64,000 nt of DNA from NCBI RefSeq assembly GCF_001949145.1, contig NW_019091412.1:434001-498000 (forward strand), in the 5' to 3' direction. The position numbers and the translations under genes are program-made. The notes beneath the pieces are model-generated. The model searched no databases. It was given only the letters and a program-made list of their open reading frames with translations, and was not told where the DNA came from. Positions 60,924 through 64,000 of the stretch are shown piece by piece. The DNA is from Acanthaster planci (taxonomy: Eukaryota > Echinodermata > Asteroidea > Valvatida > Acanthasteridae). Numbering within the stretch: the first letter of the stretch is position 1; every line of letters begins with the position of its first letter.

Positions 60924-63078
60924 TCGTGTTCTTTCGTCGGGGATTTATTAGGTGGGATAATTGGTGTGGGCTTATATAACAGACCTAAAACATACTGACG
61001 TCACTCTTGCTGTACATGTATATGTATATGCACACTTTCTTATGGGGGTTGGATGGATCACGTCCTGTTTCACTGCCGTAGGAAAGTACACATCTAACAA
61101 AGGGTGACGTAATTATGTTGTACATGTAGGTGCATTGGAGTAAGGGGAGTGTAACTAAATACAAAGGCGGATTACCTGTATGTGGCCTCCCTCTAAATCT
61201 CCATGTTGATGGTGTTGTGGTCAGTAAATGGATGACGGGGGACAAATGGAACTTTGGCAAACGTCAGAAATATGTTGAGCACATTGTTTGGAGTTGAGCC
61301 AAAACAACCAGGAACCAGTCAGAGAGGATACACAATGTGTGACATGTTGGACAGTAAGATTCATTTTTTGCTAGGCAAATGTTTGCTGTGCCTAGCATGT
61401 GTCTGTGTCGGCAGCCCGCTGAAATTGACCCCGGGATGGAAAAGGTTGGAAGGAACTTTGGTGGTGTGTTGAATGGAATAAGGCCCAGCTCTTCCGTACT
61501 CCTAGACTTTCATTCATCAGAAGGGTGCCCAGATGTGATCCTTTTGTACCCACTTACAAATTTGCCCAACTTTTGGCATCTTTCAAGAGCATTGGGATAT
61601 ATATATCAACTGACCGAGATACTATTGACAACAGAAAACTGTGATTTTGGGGGTGTAAAAAGCCGGGTCATTACCAGACTGTTGATTCGTAGCACTTTCT
61701 TCATAATATGGTACATATTCTACACAGAATTCCCTGTCCTCCACTGAATTTGTTAAATGCCCAGTTGTAATATAGAAATGTATTTGAAGATAATGGGGCT
61801 TGTAGAGACTAAATTGGCAGTTAGAAATTATGCAATAATTTGTCGAGTCTGTGAATGCAGACAATTCTAGTCAGACATTTAAATTGATATACTTCAGCGT
61901 ATGATGTTTTTCCCACACAAGTGCGCACACTCTTCGGTTGGTGGTAACGGTACTTTTCTCAAACGAGAATGATTTTGACTTCCCCGCAACCATTTTGGTC
62001 AACAGCACCTCTCTGTTGTTAATGTTTGAATGTGTGAGCAACAGTGGGTCGGATTTGGAATACTTTCATTTATGATTGACTTTTTTAATCATTCTTTTTT
62101 TTCCTGTTTTCTGTTAAAAAAAGTAATTTATCAGTAGTTTTTGTCGTTTTTGAGAATCTGTGCTCAGTTTAAAAACTATACTCTCGGAGGAATTCTGCCT
62201 TGTGAAATAAGGGCATAAAAACCACCAAGTTAACTGAGCAGTAATTAAACATAGATTTGGAAACAACAAGGGTTTACATGTATTTGGTCTCCAAAATTGT
62301 CAAAATGTTGAGTAGTTATGTATGGTGTAATTACTGTCATGTCCTGCAAAGTTCACCTTTTGTGCATTTTGGCTGACGGTGCATATTTCAACTACTTGTA
62401 CTTTGGATTGTTCCTAACCTGCCAAGTTTCACCTGTTTCATCACAATATCCACCTGCACGTAATTAGACTTTTCTTTTTCTCCTTGCCATTTCCTACTTA
62501 ATGTGTAGTTGTGTAGTGTAGATCATATCAAGAACAGTATTTTGCATCTGTTGATTTAGGCAGCTTTTGGTGTCTGGGATCTCTGTATTTACTATTTAGT
62601 TTGAATGAAGGTGGATATTATGTGTGTAAATTTCTATCTTTGAGAGTATTTTTTCCATGTACGTGTACTGGGTTCGTTTTACCATTCACAAAGGTAAATT
62701 TTTGGTTTGCTTTCTGTGACCTTCCCAGCCCAGTCCAAACTTTGAAATTTCTCTAAAATATCCCGCACAAAATAACCTCTTGCAAACATCACTGGTACTT
62801 GTAGCCAAAACTGGATTTCAGTTTTTAATTTAATCAAGCAGAATATATGCTATCAATGTATTAACTATCAGAATATACATGCCAAAAATTTACCTTTTTC
62901 ATGCGAATTTTATTGAGACTCTGAGGAATACTTTTTCCCGCCAAATTTGCTCAGTTTCCTTAGGAAAATCTTTGAAGTGCACATTATATGTAAGATATGT
63001 TTTCAGAGCATTCACATGACAGTTTCTTTGGTTTTAGCGCTTTATTTAATGCAAATTGTCTCACAGTGATGTGTATGC

Positions 63079-63084
63079 AATAAA
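63079..63084 (+). terminator. Poly(A) signal AATAAA
   Basis: AATAAA in 'tatgcaataaagttttg', with a GT-rich stretch ('gttttgttgg') right after it. It is a good candidate for a TMED cleavage site, which would imply a 3' UTR of about 2.2 kb. Confidence 0.45.
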
Positions 63085-63402
63085 GTTTTGTTGGACCTCT
63101 CAGACATGTGTTCTGCTCTTGTCTGTGGAAAACTGTAATTCTAAGTTTGGTAACTCAACTACTGAAAGTTTTCACTGCGAATTAAGAAACAAGCAACTGT
63201 ATTTGGGTACTGAACTTCATTTTTGGATTTTTGAACGTATAACTAAGAAAATCACAAAACAAATTGTCTACCAAATGGTAAACAATAGTCATTTTCAAAA
63301 CCAGGTTTTTATTTATGGTCATAACCACTACCAGCATCTATTTGTCCACTTGATCCTTTGTGTTCGGCAATACAAATTGTTCACACATTTATGTCAATTA
63401 TG

Positions 63403-63408
63403 AATAAA
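63403..63408 (+). terminator. Second poly(A) signal AATAAA
   Basis: AATAAA in 'attatgaataaatttt', an alternative distal site. Use is unknown. Confidence 0.3.
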
Positions 63409-64000
63409 TTTTAAAACAACTATGTATTCTGTTTTACAGTTGTTCTTGAAGTAATTTTGCAACAAAATTTTAACTTGCTTATATATACAGATACTAAAAT
63501 CCTTCAACTGAACAAATGAGACGGTTTATTAAAATAAACATATATTTGCATGACCGTATGAAAAAGATTGCTTTGAATTTCACCTAATAGGTTAAAGGAT
63601 AAAAACGGAATGAATAAATTCAAGGCTCTTTGTGAACTCCAGTACCACACGATAAAAAGTCCATTAGAAATTGCAATTTAGGCAAAATATAAACATTTAC
63701 AAAACAGTGTTCAGGAACAACATCTGTGGGAAAATCTCAGCCTGTTTTTAAAACCCACACTACTGTGCATGTTAAGTTATATTTATGAGACACATTTTTC
63801 CAACACCTCCGGAGAGTGGAATTTTTGTCCAAAAATATGTTTGCCTAAAAAAGAAGCTAAAAACAACTTTTTAAATTCTCAACTTAAGTACCAGCTAGTG
63901 GAACAATTAACTCTGGAAATAAAATATATGCCAAGGACACCTCAGCCTTGCATTTTGAAGATTTACCGAAAGGCACTCAATACATGTCAAAATCAAGAAA

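Larger units (their letters stand above)
60924..64000 (+). other. TMED 3' UTR and downstream DNA
   Basis: No further coding exon recognised. Poly(A) signals are at 63079-63084 and 63403-63408. The open frame at 63056-63403 has no domain and ends at the second signal, so it is probably UTR. The last 500 bp are AT-rich and may hold the 3' end of a neighbouring gene. Confidence 0.45.

Noticed and set aside
63056-63403. A 115-codon open frame near the end of the window
   Set aside because: It covers one poly(A) signal and ends at another; the composition is UTR-like.

Overview
This is eukaryotic nuclear DNA from an intron-rich marine animal. Genes are split into many exons with GT-AG introns of about 0.1 to 6 kb. 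The proteins are animal families (p24/TMED, R3HCC1/R3HCC1L, a CCDC142-like protein, a SARM1-like TIR). Non-coding DNA is full of self-complementary TACATGTAC words. I think a deuterostome such as an echinoderm, hemichordate or amphioxus is most likely, but the clade cannot be fixed from this window. There are no operons and no CRISPR arrays, and I found no rRNA or stand-alone tRNA gene. Positions 34451-35369 are an assembly gap.

Layout: (1) 1-1520 (+): 3' part of a proteinase K-like subtilisin (S8) gene. (2) 4118-23218 (-): a 20-exon gene, convergent with the first. I assembled it by hand; every exon joins in phase to give about 905 codons. The protein has two N-terminal beta-grasp-like repeats, a TIR domain with the conserved Glu, a second TIR domain with Gln at that place, and a C-terminal SLOG (LOG/DprA/TRPM-type Rossmann) domain. 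TIR plus SLOG in one chain recalls the two halves of bacterial Thoeris immunity, where a TIR enzyme makes an ADP-ribose signal and a SLOG domain senses it. This is the most interesting object in the window. (3) 23484-29469 (+): an R3HCC1/R3HCC1L-type gene, head to head with the TIR gene across about 270 bp. (4) 40168-53983 (+): a 9-exon CCDC142-like gene of about 1005 codons. (5) 58386-60923 (+): a complete 4-exon p24-alpha (TMED4/TMED9) gene.

Mobile DNA sits mainly in introns. It includes a 0.9 kb element with 12-bp inverted ends, a BED-like zinc-finger ORF and a 6-bp target duplication (7035-7962); a TTAA-flanked 1.46 kb element carrying a frameshifted P2X7-C-terminus-like ORF (45785-47247); a possible TTAA-flanked MITE (11979-12459); a foldback repeat (26753-26985); and a tRNA-derived SINE (60328-60620). 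Several minisatellites (28, 33, 59 and 71 bp periods) and an AATG microsatellite are also present.

The five genes do not form one pathway. Only the TIR-SLOG gene suggests innate immunity or NAD-derived signalling. TMED is secretory-pathway housekeeping, the R3HCC1-type protein is probably RNA-binding, and the subtilase is a protease. Domain calls rest on reading motifs by eye; no database search was possible.
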